Positions 1-8,218 of a stretch of DNA of 37,424 nucleotides are shown here, in pieces. The DNA comes from Clostridiaceae bacterium (GTDB taxonomy: Bacteria; Bacillota; Clostridia; Lachnospirales; Lachnospiraceae). The notes under the pieces are model-generated. The model was not told where the DNA came from. It was given only the letters and a program-made list of their open reading frames with translations, and did no database searches. The position numbers were made by a program, and so were the translations under genes. The stretch's first letter is position 1. Every line of letters begins with the position of its first letter. Location of the stretch: the NCBI GenBank assembly GCA_910575585.1, contig CAJTGF010000054.1, forward strand, positions 1-37,424, given 5' to 3'.

Positions 1-189
1 TCCCTATCGAAACCACCTTAAGCGAGCAAATCCCGGCCAGCGAATTCTGCTTTTGCCCGGGAGGGAAGGGAGGCTGTGTGCCGGGCGGGTGAATATATGC
101 TATGGAGATGAGACCAGGAAAGCAGGAGGGATGATACCCGACTGATTTCCGCTTTGGGCTCATCGGAATGTCTGGCATATCTGAACCCG
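1..189 (+). repeat. Foldback repeat copy A (3'-truncated)
   Basis: This stretch matches copies B and C near 16.3-17.0 kb: the 5' leader with CACCTTAAG and GAGCAAA, the long arm (55-87), the conserved inner segments with GATGAGACCAGG (about 108-119) and CTCATCGGAATG (159-170), and GGCATATCTGAACCC (174-188). The apical stem keeps pairing (GGAAA at 117-121 with TTTCC at 146-150). Similarity stops at about 189. The 3' arm and 3' basal strand expected by comparison with B and C are missing, so the copy is truncated. Its 5' end may lie outside the window. The arm sequence is close to that of copy B. Confidence 0.85.
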
Positions 190-394
190 AATGAATCAAT
201 GCCCTTCCAATAATATCTTTACATCTTGGACAAGTTACGATATATTTAAAGAAAAAAGAAATCTGCGGCAATACTCTGACCGAATCTTAAAAACTATTTC
301 AATGACACATCACAGCATACAAAAGACTTGCGTAAAGGGGCGCCATCTGTCACAAAGATGATCAGCAACAGAGTACAGGAAGGCAGGAGGAAAG
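190..394. other. Intergenic leader upstream of the RpiR-type gene
   Basis: No credible coding region is seen. The stretch is AT-rich around 200-310 and probably carries the promoter of the downstream regulator, but I could not find a convincing -35/-10 pair. The short open frame starting at 328 overlaps the regulator in another frame and has no family resemblance. A GGAGG-type ribosome binding site lies just before 395. Confidence 0.5.
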
Positions 395-1252
395 ATGTCA
401 GTTTTAAGTCAGTTAAAAGAAGAGCAGCTTTTTACCAATGCGGAGCAGGAGGTAGTCCGCTACATCCTCAAACACCCAAAAGCCGTCATAAACGCCACCA
501 TCGGGGAGATCGCGGAGGCGGCCTACTCATCGCCGTCCACCATCGGGCGGGTGTGCAAGAAGGTGGGGGTGGACGGGTTTGCCCAGTTAAAAATCAGGCT
601 GGCCACGGAGCTGGACCGGCTTATTGAGAATGAGAAGGCGGTGGACGTGATGCTGCCGGTGAGTAAGGAGGATGATGTAAGGGATTTCCCCAAGGTCCTG
701 TTCAATCTTCACCACCAGTCGCTTTTGAACGCGTACCATTCTTTGGATATCCGTATGGTGCAGAGGATGGCGGAGGTTTTGTACAGGGCGGACTTTGTGT
801 ATGTACTGGGTTCCCAGCAGTCTTTTATCCTGGCTCAGGATTTTCTGTGCAAGACTGCCAAGCTGGGGCTGCCGTTTTTCAACCCGTCCATGGGAGGGTT
901 TAACAATAATCTTTACAGCCAGCGGAAGGCAAAAAGGCAGGCGGCGCTGATCATCTCCCAGTATGCCGACAGCCGGCGGGTGGACAGGTGGGTGGATGAT
1001 CTAAAGCACATCAAGAGCGAGATCTGCCTTGTGACAGGCAATGCCAAAAGCCCCAATATCTGGAAGGCCAACCATACTGTTATCGTTGAAAACCAGGAGG
1101 CGGGGGTGGGCAAGATCGGCAATTTTTCCTCCCGCACAGGGCTTTCCTTTGCCCTTGATGTTCTGTATATGCTGCTGTTTGTGAAAGATTACGATGAAAA
1201 TCTGGAGACCATACAGACGTTTATAGGAGGCAGGGAGAGGCCGGACTGGTAG
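395..1252 (+). CDS. RpiR-family transcriptional regulator (HTH + SIS domains)
   Basis: A 285-residue protein of the usual RpiR length. Residues about 1-80 form the RpiR helix-turn-helix region, with the family-typical pattern of an early AEQEVVRYIL helix and SSPSTIGRVCKKVG recognition helix. Residues about 105-270 resemble a SIS phosphosugar-binding domain. RpiR proteins sense phosphorylated sugars and control catabolic genes. The gene stands directly upstream of a GH4 phospho-glucosidase and a PTS permease, so it is inferred to regulate them, responding perhaps to a phosphorylated beta-glucoside. The ATG at 395 follows an AGGAGG-like site at proper spacing. Whether it activates or represses cannot be read from the sequence. 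Confidence 0.88.
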   Translation: MSVLSQLKEEQLFTNAEQEVVRYILKHPKAVINATIGEIAEAAYSSPSTIGRVCKKVGVDGFAQLKIRLATELDRLIENEKAVDVMLPVSKEDDVRDFPKVLFNLHHQSLLNAYHSLDIRMVQRMAEVLYRADFVYVLGSQQSFILAQDFLCKTAKLGLPFFNPSMGGFNNNLYSQRKAKRQAALIISQYADSRRVDRWVDDLKHIKSEICLVTGNAKSPNIWKANHTVIVENQEAGVGKIGNFSSRTGLSFALDVLYMLLFVKDYDENLETIQTFIGGRERPDW

Positions 1253-1421
1253 AGGGAACAGTTGGCAGCCGACAGCCTGCCAAAAACAGGAGCGCGCTCC
1301 AGGGTTTAGGGATGGGGACGGAAAACCGGAGCCTGCCAAAATGAAAAATCGAAAGTACTAAATTGTGCGAAAGTCGGCAATAAATACCGAAAATTAGCCC
1401 TAATATTAATAGAATTTGGGT

Positions 1422-1434
1422 AATGGTTACCATT
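1422..1434. promoter_or_regulatory. Candidate operator (AATGGT-T-ACCATT palindrome)
   Basis: Perfect 6-bp inverted repeat with one central base, about 15 bp upstream of the -35 box of the sugar genes. A half site (AATGGTA) recurs at 1478-1484, downstream of the -10 box. Its position suits the adjacent RpiR-type regulator, but binding is inferred. Confidence 0.45.
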
Positions 1435-1448
1435 ATTCCTGCAGCTTC

Positions 1449-1477
1449 TTGTCAAAACGCAAAAAAGATTTTATGTT
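1449..1477 (+). promoter_or_regulatory. Promoter of GH4-PTS genes
   Basis: TTGTCA (1449-1454), a 17-bp spacer and TATGTT (1472-1477), about 40 bp before the GH4 start codon. It fits a sigma-A type promoter. The palindrome at 1422-1434 lies just upstream. Confidence 0.5.
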
Positions 1478-1518
1478 AATGGTACAAAGAATTTTCAGAG
1501 ACCAAGGAGGCAGGTACA

Positions 1519-2910
1519 ATGGAGAAAAAACCAATCAAAGTCGTTACGATCGGTGGCGGCAGCAGCTACACACCGGAACTCATGGAAGGTTTTATCAAGC
1601 GGTATGACGAGCTGCCGATCAAGGAGATCTGGCTGGTGGACATTGAGGAAGGCAAGGAGAAACTGGAGATCGTGGGGGCCATGGCCCAGAGAATGTGGGA
1701 TGCCACGCCTTACGGCGTGAAGGTGCATCTGACTCTGGATCGGAGAGAGGCTCTTCCAGGCGCTGACTTTGTTACCACCCAGTTCAGGGTCGGTCTTTTG
1801 AACGCCAGGATCAAGGACGAGAGGATTCCTCTTTCTCACGGTATGATGGGGCAGGAGACCAACGGCGCAGGCGGCATGTTTAAGGCATTCCGTACCATCC
1901 CGGTGATCCTGGACATTGTAAAGGATATGAAGGAGCTGTGTCCCGACGCATGGCTGATCAACTTTACCAACCCGTCAGGAATGATCACGGAGACGGTGAT
2001 CAAGCACGGCGGCTGGAAGAAGTGCATTGGTCTGTGCAATGTGCCTCTTGGATTTTTGCGCAGGGAGCCGGGGCTTTTAGATATGCCGGAGGAGGAATTG
2101 TTCCATCAGTTTGCCGGGTTGAACCATTTCCATTGGCATAAAGTCACAGACTGCCAGGGCAATGACAGAACGCCGGAGATCATCGCCAAGATGAATACCG
2201 GAGATGACGGCACGCCGGCTAACATTTTCAAGGCGCTGTTCCTTAGCGATCAGCTGAATCAGATGAACCTGATTCCCTGCGGTTATCACAGATATTACTA
2301 TCTGCAGGAGGAGATGTTAAAGCACAGCTTAGAAGAGTATGAGGGCATCGGCACCAGAGGCGAGCAGGTGAAGAAGACCGAGGCGGAACTGTTTGAGCTG
2401 TACAAAGACCCCAACTTAAACTACAAGCCGGAGCAGCTGACCAAGAGAGGCGGAACCTACTACAGCGACGCTGCCTGCGAGTGCATCAGCTCCATTTACA
2501 ACGACAAGAGACAGATCATGATTGTTAGCACGGAGAATAAGGGCGCTTTGGAGGATCTGCCATACGACAGCATCGTGGAAGTGTCTTCCATGATCACCGG
2601 AAAAGGCGCGGTTCCCATTACCTGGGGCAAGTTTGAGTCCGCTGAGCGCGGCTGGGTACAGGTGATGAAGGCCATGGAAGAGTGCGTGATCAAGGCTGCC
2701 ATTACCGGTGACTACGGTTTGGCCCTTCAGGCATTTTTGCTGAATCCGCTGGTGATCGGCGGCGGATGCGCCAAGAATCTGCTGGATGAGATGCTGGTTG
2801 CCCACAAGAAATACCTGCCACAGTTTGCAGAGAAGATCGCTCAGCTGGAGGCTGAGGGCGTTACGGTAAAAGATAAAGTTGTCTGCGATCTGATCGCTCA
2901 GGGCTTATAA
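1519..2910 (+). CDS. Glycoside hydrolase family 4, 6-phospho-beta-glucosidase type
   Basis: A 463-residue GH4 enzyme. These enzymes hydrolyse phosphorylated disaccharides in the cytoplasm by an NAD- and divalent-metal-dependent oxidation/elimination mechanism. An N-terminal Rossmann motif (GGGSSYTPEL, residues about 11-20) binds NAD. TNPSG is present near residue 153, C173 lies in GLCNVP and H203 in NHFHW; these are the expected metal ligands. The CNVP form is typical of 6-phospho-beta-glucosidases, whereas 6-phospho-alpha-glucosidases usually have CHS. The ATG at 1519 follows an AAGGAGG site. The PTS permease gene starts 27 bases downstream, so the pair is likely one transcript for import and cleavage of a beta-glucoside such as cellobiose. 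The exact sugar is inferred. Confidence 0.9.
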   Translation: MEKKPIKVVTIGGGSSYTPELMEGFIKRYDELPIKEIWLVDIEEGKEKLEIVGAMAQRMWDATPYGVKVHLTLDRREALPGADFVTTQFRVGLLNARIKDERIPLSHGMMGQETNGAGGMFKAFRTIPVILDIVKDMKELCPDAWLINFTNPSGMITETVIKHGGWKKCIGLCNVPLGFLRREPGLLDMPEEELFHQFAGLNHFHWHKVTDCQGNDRTPEIIAKMNTGDDGTPANIFKALFLSDQLNQMNLIPCGYHRYYYLQEEMLKHSLEEYEGIGTRGEQVKKTEAELFELYKDPNLNYKPEQLTKRGGTYYSDAACECISSIYNDKRQIMIVSTENKGALEDLPYDSIVEVSSMITGKGAVPITWGKFESAERGWVQVMKAMEECVIKAAITGDYGLALQAFLLNPLVIGGGCAKNLLDEMLVAHKKYLPQFAEKIAQLEAEGVTVKDKVVCDLIAQGL

Positions 2911-2937
2911 TCGGGCCAGTCAGTAGGGGGTGGAAAT

Positions 2938-4257
2938 ATGACAGAAAAAATTATGAACGGGCTTCTTGTGTTTGCAGCGAAACTTTCCAGCCAAAGACAT
3001 CTCCAGGCGATCCGAAACGGTTTTAGTTCCCTGCTTCCTGTGGTTGTTACAGGCGCGTTCTGTACCTTGATCTCTAATGTAGTGTGTAATGTGAAGCCGG
3101 GATACATAAGTCTTGCCAATCTGCCGGGAATGGCATGGCTGGGCGGCTTGAACCCGGTGTTTACGGCGGCCAATTACGGCACCATGAGCTTCATTACCAT
3201 AGGCATCGTTATCCTCATCGCCCTGGGACTGGGCGAGAGCTACGGCGTTAAAGATTTTGCCTTGGCGCCGGTGGCTTTGGGAGCTTATATCTCCCTGTGC
3301 CTCACCTCCATGGACGTGGAGTGCGCGGCGGCAGAGGGCGGGATCCACACCGTAGCCAATGTGCTGGGAGCCAGCTTTACGGACGCAAAAGGGCTGTTCG
3401 TGGGACTGATCACGGCTCTGTGCGCCACGGAGCTGTACTGCCATCTGGTCCAGAGCGGAAAGATGGAGATCAAGCTTCCCGAGGGCGTTCCCTCCAACGT
3501 GGCCAGATCATTTACGGTTCTGTTCCCGTCCTGCATCACGATTTTGACCGTTTCCCTGGTGGGATTCGTGTTTAACAAACTTACGGGAATGACCATATTT
3601 GTGGCCATCACCACATTTATCCAGGCTCCTCTTATGAACATCCTTACAGGTCTGCCGGGATACTTATTCCTGATCTTCATGAGCACGGTGCTGTGGACCT
3701 TTGGTATCCACGGGACTCAGACCTTGAGCGCTATTTACTCACCCATTCTTCTGGCGGCTTACGCGGAGAATGAGGCTGCCTACGCGGCAGGCACGGCTGT
3801 GCCCAATATTATCTGTTCCCCGTTTATGTCCTGTTTCTCCATTATCACGGGAGCAGGCATTACAGGCGGACTGCTGATCGCCATTATGCTGTTTTCCAAG
3901 AGGGATGACTACCGGGCCATCGCCAAGATCGCCATTCCCTGCGCGATCTTCAATATCAATGAGCCGGTTACCTTCGGTCTGCCCATCGTGCTGAACCCGC
4001 TGCTTGCGATCCCGTTTATGATCGCTCCGGCTGCGTCCGCTACATTTGCTTACTTTATGACTTCTATCGGGTTCTGCGGAAAAATGGTGGTGAACTCTCC
4101 GTGGACAACGCCGCCGGTGCTGATGGGCTTCCTCTCATCAGGAGGCTCCATCGGGGCGGCCATCACCCAGCTTCTGTGCATCCTCATTGCGGCGGTGATC
4201 TACACGCCATTTGTGCTGGCGGCTAATCACCAGAAGCCGGAGGAGGAAGAGGCGTAA
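2938..4257 (+). CDS. PTS EIIC permease, lactose/cellobiose family
   Basis: A 439-residue polytopic membrane protein with the length and features of stand-alone CelB/LicC-type EIIC subunits. Visible are many hydrophobic segments, a WTFGIHGTQ segment mid-protein and the family signature NINEPVTFGLPIVLNP near residue 340. EIIC forms the sugar channel; phosphate comes from EIIA and EIIB. No EIIA or EIIB gene is present beside it, and the protein has no fused EIIB domain, so these partners must be encoded elsewhere. A GGGGGTGG site precedes the ATG. A terminator-like hairpin follows, closing the operon. The likely substrate is a beta-glucoside, inferred from the GH4 neighbour. Confidence 0.9.
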   Translation: MTEKIMNGLLVFAAKLSSQRHLQAIRNGFSSLLPVVVTGAFCTLISNVVCNVKPGYISLANLPGMAWLGGLNPVFTAANYGTMSFITIGIVILIALGLGESYGVKDFALAPVALGAYISLCLTSMDVECAAAEGGIHTVANVLGASFTDAKGLFVGLITALCATELYCHLVQSGKMEIKLPEGVPSNVARSFTVLFPSCITILTVSLVGFVFNKLTGMTIFVAITTFIQAPLMNILTGLPGYLFLIFMSTVLWTFGIHGTQTLSAIYSPILLAAYAENEAAYAAGTAVPNIICSPFMSCFSIITGAGITGGLLIAIMLFSKRDDYRAIAKIAIPCAIFNINEPVTFGLPIVLNPLLAIPFMIAPAASATFAYFMTSIGFCGKMVVNSPWTTPPVLMGFLSSGGSIGAAITQLLCILIAAVIYTPFVLAANHQKPEEEEA

Positions 4258-4330
4258 AGCCGGATAAAGGATAAAATACATGATATAACTGAAATTAGAA
4301 GGATTTAAAACATAATTTGCAGTAAAAAGA

Positions 4331-4378
4331 AAAAGGCATCGGCCGGGGAGTACATTTCCTTTGGCGGATGCTTTTTGC
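4331..4378 (+). terminator. Terminator after the PTS gene
   Basis: AAAAGGCATC (4331-4340) can pair with GATGCTTTTT (4367-4376), with short GGCC/GGCG pairing inside and a T run on the 3' side. It lies about 75 bp after the EIIC stop codon. Confidence 0.6.
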
Positions 4379-4401
4379 TTCCCAAATATGGAAAAAGGGT
4401 G

Positions 4402-4407
4402 TATACT
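4402..4407 (+). promoter_or_regulatory. -10 box of the xpaC-like gene
   Basis: TATACT within GTATACTATC, a string also present at the ftsK promoter (17106-17115). No clear -35 is seen at 17-bp spacing. A start site near 4414 makes the in-frame ATG at 4416 an unlikely start codon. Confidence 0.5.
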
Positions 4408-4445
4408 ATCTATAAATGCCACACAGAAAGGGAGTATGGGGACAG

Positions 4446-5177
4446 GTGAACAAATATATGAAGCTTTTGGGGGCCAACGCCGCCTTTGCCGCCGCCATGG
4501 TGTGCCTCTTTTCTCCGGGGCTTCTGGGGCTGTCGCCCTTTGCGGCCAATGCGGCAGCCGCGGCAGCGTCCATTGCCGTGGGCGTTGTGGCTGTGCCGTC
4601 TTTTGTCATGATGAACCGGGCTCTTTTGGCGGAGAGGAAGGAGGAGCTTTTGGAGGCGGATGAGGCGGATGCCGGGGAAAAAGCCGCAAGCCTTCTGGAA
4701 CGGTACGCTTCCAGCAAAGCTCTGGGAGGGATCGCCCGGTCGGCGGCAGGACAGGCAGAGAGGATGGAAAAACAGTCCGCCAATTTTGAGACTCTGGCGG
4801 CGCGCCGGTTCGGCCGGGGGACTTTAAGCTATGAGAAGTTCATGGGCGTTATCCGCTGTGCCGGGGAAGCCCTAAAAAGGGGGAGCATCCGGATCGCCAA
4901 CAAGATGGTGATCTTTGATGAGCGGGAGTACAAAAAGTTAAGTTCCGGGGAGTACAAGCTGGACGACATTCCCGATGATATCCAGGAGGAGAAGCGGAAG
5001 CTTTATGAGGAGAATCTGGAGGACATGCGCTCCATCCTGGAAAGGAATGAGAAGGTCCTTCTGGAGGTGGATCATCTGATGATGGAGATGTCCCAGATGG
5101 ACTACTCGGAGCAGGAGATCGACGGCGTGGCGGACCAGATCCGTGAACTTTTGGGACAGCTGGAGTATTATAGCTAG
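4446..5177 (+). CDS. XpaC-like membrane protein
   Basis: A 243-residue protein if the GTG at 4446 is used. An ATG 30 bases upstream would start almost at the transcription start; the GTG has AAAGGGAG about 11 bases ahead. Two hydrophobic segments (residues about 5-25 and 32-52) are followed by a charged, largely helical cytoplasmic part. This layout, and its place before a VWA protein and a TelA protein, match the XpaC family (annotated as 5-bromo-4-chloroindolyl phosphate hydrolysis protein, PF10112). The biochemical role of that family is not well established; the name comes from an indirect phenotype. The family call rests on architecture and context more than on a diagnostic motif. Confidence 0.62.
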   Translation: MNKYMKLLGANAAFAAAMVCLFSPGLLGLSPFAANAAAAAASIAVGVVAVPSFVMMNRALLAERKEELLEADEADAGEKAASLLERYASSKALGGIARSAAGQAERMEKQSANFETLAARRFGRGTLSYEKFMGVIRCAGEALKRGSIRIANKMVIFDEREYKKLSSGEYKLDDIPDDIQEEKRKLYEENLEDMRSILERNEKVLLEVDHLMMEMSQMDYSEQEIDGVADQIRELLGQLEYYS

Positions 5178-5245
5178 GGGATAACGACGCCGGTTTTCGC
5201 GCCGGATGCCCAAAGGCTGTCTCCGGCAGCTAAGGAGGAGAGACC

Positions 5246-6931
5246 ATGAAGAATAATAAAAAACAGGCGGCAATTATCGCAGCCATCGGCTTGGCGGTGT
5301 TTGTAATCGCCTTTGCCGGCATTATGCTGACGAGAAATGTAGGGAAGTCGGCCAAGACCGTCAGCACGGAATCCGCAGTGGCTTCTATTGAAAAATATAT
5401 CAAGAAGATTGCTCCTAAGGAGGCGGAGCAAGTAAAGTCTCCTGTGGAACTGGCGGGAAACGATGTGGATGAGCTGCCGGATATTGACACCAATGAGATC
5501 ACCGTGAAACCGTCTACATCGCTGTACGCGGAGATCTTTTCCACATCGGAAAAGTGCGGACCCGGAAAGGACGGATGGATCAACCAGGTGGCCAGATCGT
5601 TTAATGAGGCGGGATTTGAGGTGGACAAAGAGCCGGTTTCGGTGATGATCCGGAATGTGGCTTCCGGCCTTGGCATGGATTACATCCGCGCCGGCAAATA
5701 CATTCCCGACGGCTATGCGCCGTCCAATGATTTCTGGGGCCGGATGCTTGTGGCGGACGGGGTGGCTATGGAGATGGTGGAGGAGACTCTGGTGGAGAAC
5801 ACAGCGGGGATCCTTCTTTCAAAGGACACCCAGAAAAAGCTGGTGGAAAAGTACGGAGCCATTAATCTGAAAACCATTGTGGACGCCACGGCAGGCGGGG
5901 AGTTTGCCATGGGCTACACCAACCCTTACGCCTCGGCTACGGGGCTTAATTTCCTGATTTCCACCCTGCAGACCTACAGCGCCCACGATCCCCTGGATGA
6001 TGAGGCGGTGGAGGGCTTCCAGTCTTTCCAGGCCAATGTTCCCTTTGTGGCCTACACTACCCTCCAGATGCGGGACGCGGCGGAGACGGGGACCCTGGAC
6101 GGGTTTGTAATGGAGTATCAGACGTATCATAATGATCCGGAACTGGTAAGGAAGTATGAGTTTACGCCCTTTGGATTTGTTCACACCAATCCTCTGTACA
6201 CCACCAAGGACGCGGAGGAGCGTAAGAAAGAGATCCTGCGGCTTTTTTCGGAGTTTGCCAGGTCAAAGGAGAATCAGGATTTGGCCCGGGAGTACGGGTT
6301 TAACCAGGATCTGCGGTACACGGTGGAGCAGGAGGAAGTTGACGGAGCCACCCTCTTAAACGCCCAGGAGCTGTGGAAAAAGGAGAAGGACAGCGGCAAG
6401 CCTATACTGGCGGTATTTGTGGCCGATATATCCGGCTCCATGAACGGGGAACCTTTAAATTCCCTAAAGACGTCCCTGATCAACGGGATGCGCTACATCA
6501 ACACCACCAACTATGTGGGGTTGGTGTCTTACTCTGACGACGTGGTGATCAATGTTCCGGTAGGCGAATTTACGTTAAATCACCAGTCCGCCTTTAAGGG
6601 GGCTGTGGAGAATCTCAGCGCCTCGGGAGGCACGGCCACCTTTGACGGGATCATCGTGGCGGCGGATATGCTGATCAAGGCGTCCCGGCAGTATCCGGAC
6701 GCGAAGATGATGATGTTTGTCCTGTCAGACGGGGAGACCAACCGTGGGTATTCGCTTAAGGATATTGAGGAGCCCATAGACGCGCTGAACATCCCCATTT
6801 ACACCATTGGGTACAATGCGGATATTCCGGCTCTTGAAAGTATTTCCGCCATCAATGAGGCGGCCAACATCAATGCGGATTCCGATGACGTGATCTATAA
6901 ATTGAAAAATTTGTTTAATTCCAGCCTGTAG
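5246..6931 (+). CDS. Membrane-anchored solute-binding-like protein with VWA domain
   Basis: A 561-residue protein with a short basic N-terminus and one hydrophobic segment (residues about 8-28), so it is exported and probably membrane-tethered. Residues about 80-370 resemble a bacterial periplasmic-type binding fold (SBP_bac_11-like). Residues about 385-555 are a von Willebrand A domain with a complete MIDAS: DISGS near residue 395, a conserved Thr in GGTATFDG, and Asp in LSDGE. VWA domains bind a metal ion and mediate protein contacts. The neighbours are XpaC-like and TelA-like genes, a combination seen in Firmicutes and linked loosely to toxic-anion or envelope stress. AAGGAGGAGAG precedes the ATG. 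No ligand can be named. Confidence 0.8.
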   Translation: MKNNKKQAAIIAAIGLAVFVIAFAGIMLTRNVGKSAKTVSTESAVASIEKYIKKIAPKEAEQVKSPVELAGNDVDELPDIDTNEITVKPSTSLYAEIFSTSEKCGPGKDGWINQVARSFNEAGFEVDKEPVSVMIRNVASGLGMDYIRAGKYIPDGYAPSNDFWGRMLVADGVAMEMVEETLVENTAGILLSKDTQKKLVEKYGAINLKTIVDATAGGEFAMGYTNPYASATGLNFLISTLQTYSAHDPLDDEAVEGFQSFQANVPFVAYTTLQMRDAAETGTLDGFVMEYQTYHNDPELVRKYEFTPFGFVHTNPLYTTKDAEERKKEILRLFSEFARSKENQDLAREYGFNQDLRYTVEQEEVDGATLLNAQELWKKEKDSGKPILAVFVADISGSMNGEPLNSLKTSLINGMRYINTTNYVGLVSYSDDVVINVPVGEFTLNHQSAFKGAVENLSASGGTATFDGIIVAADMLIKASRQYPDAKMMMFVLSDGETNRGYSLKDIEEPIDALNIPIYTIGYNADIPALESISAINEAANINADSDDVIYKLKNLFNSSL

Positions 6932-6998
6932 CCGGCGGCGGGTATTGGCGGGAACGCAGGGCCGGAGGAGAAAAGTCCCGGCATGAAGGAGGATGGAC

Positions 6999-8144
6999 AT
7001 GGCATTTACACTGGAACTTCCCAGGAAGGAAGAGATCAAAAAGGCTGTGGAGGCGGAGACGGCAGTGGACAGGGAGACTTCCCTGATGATCTCGGACGCG
7101 TCCAAAGAAAAGGGCGACGAGATCCTTAACACGGATATTGACAATTTTCATGACAGGAAGGAGCTTACGAAGGCTATCGAGGAGTTCGGGTCTGATGTGG
7201 TGAAGAAATCGGCGGATAAAAATTCCGTTATGAAGACCAGGCTGGGGGAATTGTCCAGGGCAGGCGGAGAGAGCGGCGCCGTGGCCAGAGGGCTGGAGGA
7301 GCTTTCCAGGCAGATGAAGGATCTGGACCCGTCGGGGGTGGATTTTCTAAAAAAAGGGCCTTTGGGCAACCTGTTTAACCCGGTGCGTTCTTATTTTAAC
7401 AAATTTAAGGCGGCGGATTCCGTTATCGGGGAGATTGTGGAGTCCCTGGACAAGGGGGCAAGGACCCTTCGGGACGACAATACCACCCTGGAGCTGGAGC
7501 AGGCTTCCATGCGGGAACTGACAAAGCAGCTGAACCAGAAGATCGCCTTAGGCCAGGAATTGGACGATTATCTGACGGAGCAGATTCAGCGGCAGAGAGA
7601 TCTTAATGGGGACAGCGAGAAGGTGAAGTTTGTGGAGGAGGAGATCTTATTTCCACTTAGGCAGCGGATGATCGATTTTAGCCAGATGCTGGCGGTGAAC
7701 CAGAACGGAATCCTTGCCATGGAGGTGATCCGGAAGAATAATTACGAGCTGATCCGTTCCGTGAACCGGGCCCAGACTGTGACAGTTGCGGCTCTTAATG
7801 TGGCGGTCACCGTAGCCGGGGCCCTGTACAACCAGAAGATCGTGCTGGAGAAGGTGAAGGTGTTAAACCAGGCCACCAATGACATGATCGCCTCCACATC
7901 CCGGATGCTGAACACTCAGGGGGCCGAGATCCAGAAGCAGGCCATGGACTCCAATATCCAGGTGGAGACGCTTAAGGACGCGTTTCGGGAGACGCTGGGG
8001 GCTTTGGATTCCATTAACCAGTATAAGCAGAAAGCCCTTCCCCAGATGAAGGAGACCATCGCCCAGTTTCGGGAGCTGGCCCTGGAGGGGGAGCAGGTGA
8101 TCCGCAATATTGAGGAGTCAGAGGTTATGAGGAGAGGGGATTAA
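6999..8144 (+). CDS. TelA-like toxic anion resistance family protein
   Basis: A 381-residue, almost wholly helical soluble protein resembling the TelA family (PF05816). Recognisable are the FNPVRSYFNKFKAAD segment, the long coiled-coil run with LTKQLNQKIALGQELDDYL, and a C-terminal helical part. TelA homologues are linked to tellurite and cell-wall-antibiotic tolerance, but their molecular action is unclear. Two ATGs are possible: the one at 6993 directly abuts the AAGGAGG at 6986-6992, so the second at 6999 is favoured. It is third in the XpaC-VWA-TelA set, with gaps under 70 bases on each side, which suggests co-transcription and joint function. Confidence 0.85.
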   Translation: MAFTLELPRKEEIKKAVEAETAVDRETSLMISDASKEKGDEILNTDIDNFHDRKELTKAIEEFGSDVVKKSADKNSVMKTRLGELSRAGGESGAVARGLEELSRQMKDLDPSGVDFLKKGPLGNLFNPVRSYFNKFKAADSVIGEIVESLDKGARTLRDDNTTLELEQASMRELTKQLNQKIALGQELDDYLTEQIQRQRDLNGDSEKVKFVEEEILFPLRQRMIDFSQMLAVNQNGILAMEVIRKNNYELIRSVNRAQTVTVAALNVAVTVAGALYNQKIVLEKVKVLNQATNDMIASTSRMLNTQGAEIQKQAMDSNIQVETLKDAFRETLGALDSINQYKQKALPQMKETIAQFRELALEGEQVIRNIEESEVMRRGD

Positions 8145-8218
8145 GGCGGCGACGCCCATGGGGAGAAAACGCAAAACGGTTAAAGCGTGTTTGTATGAGC
8201 TTTGAGGGAGGAAAGAAG

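Noticed and set aside
328-627. 99-residue frame overlapping the RpiR gene start
   Set aside because: Basic low-quality composition, different frame from a clear HTH protein and no ribosome binding site.
1262-1283. Terminator after the RpiR gene (TTGGCAG/CTGCCAA)
   Set aside because: The stem is only 7 bp and is followed by A residues, not T, so it does not fit an intrinsic terminator on the plus strand.
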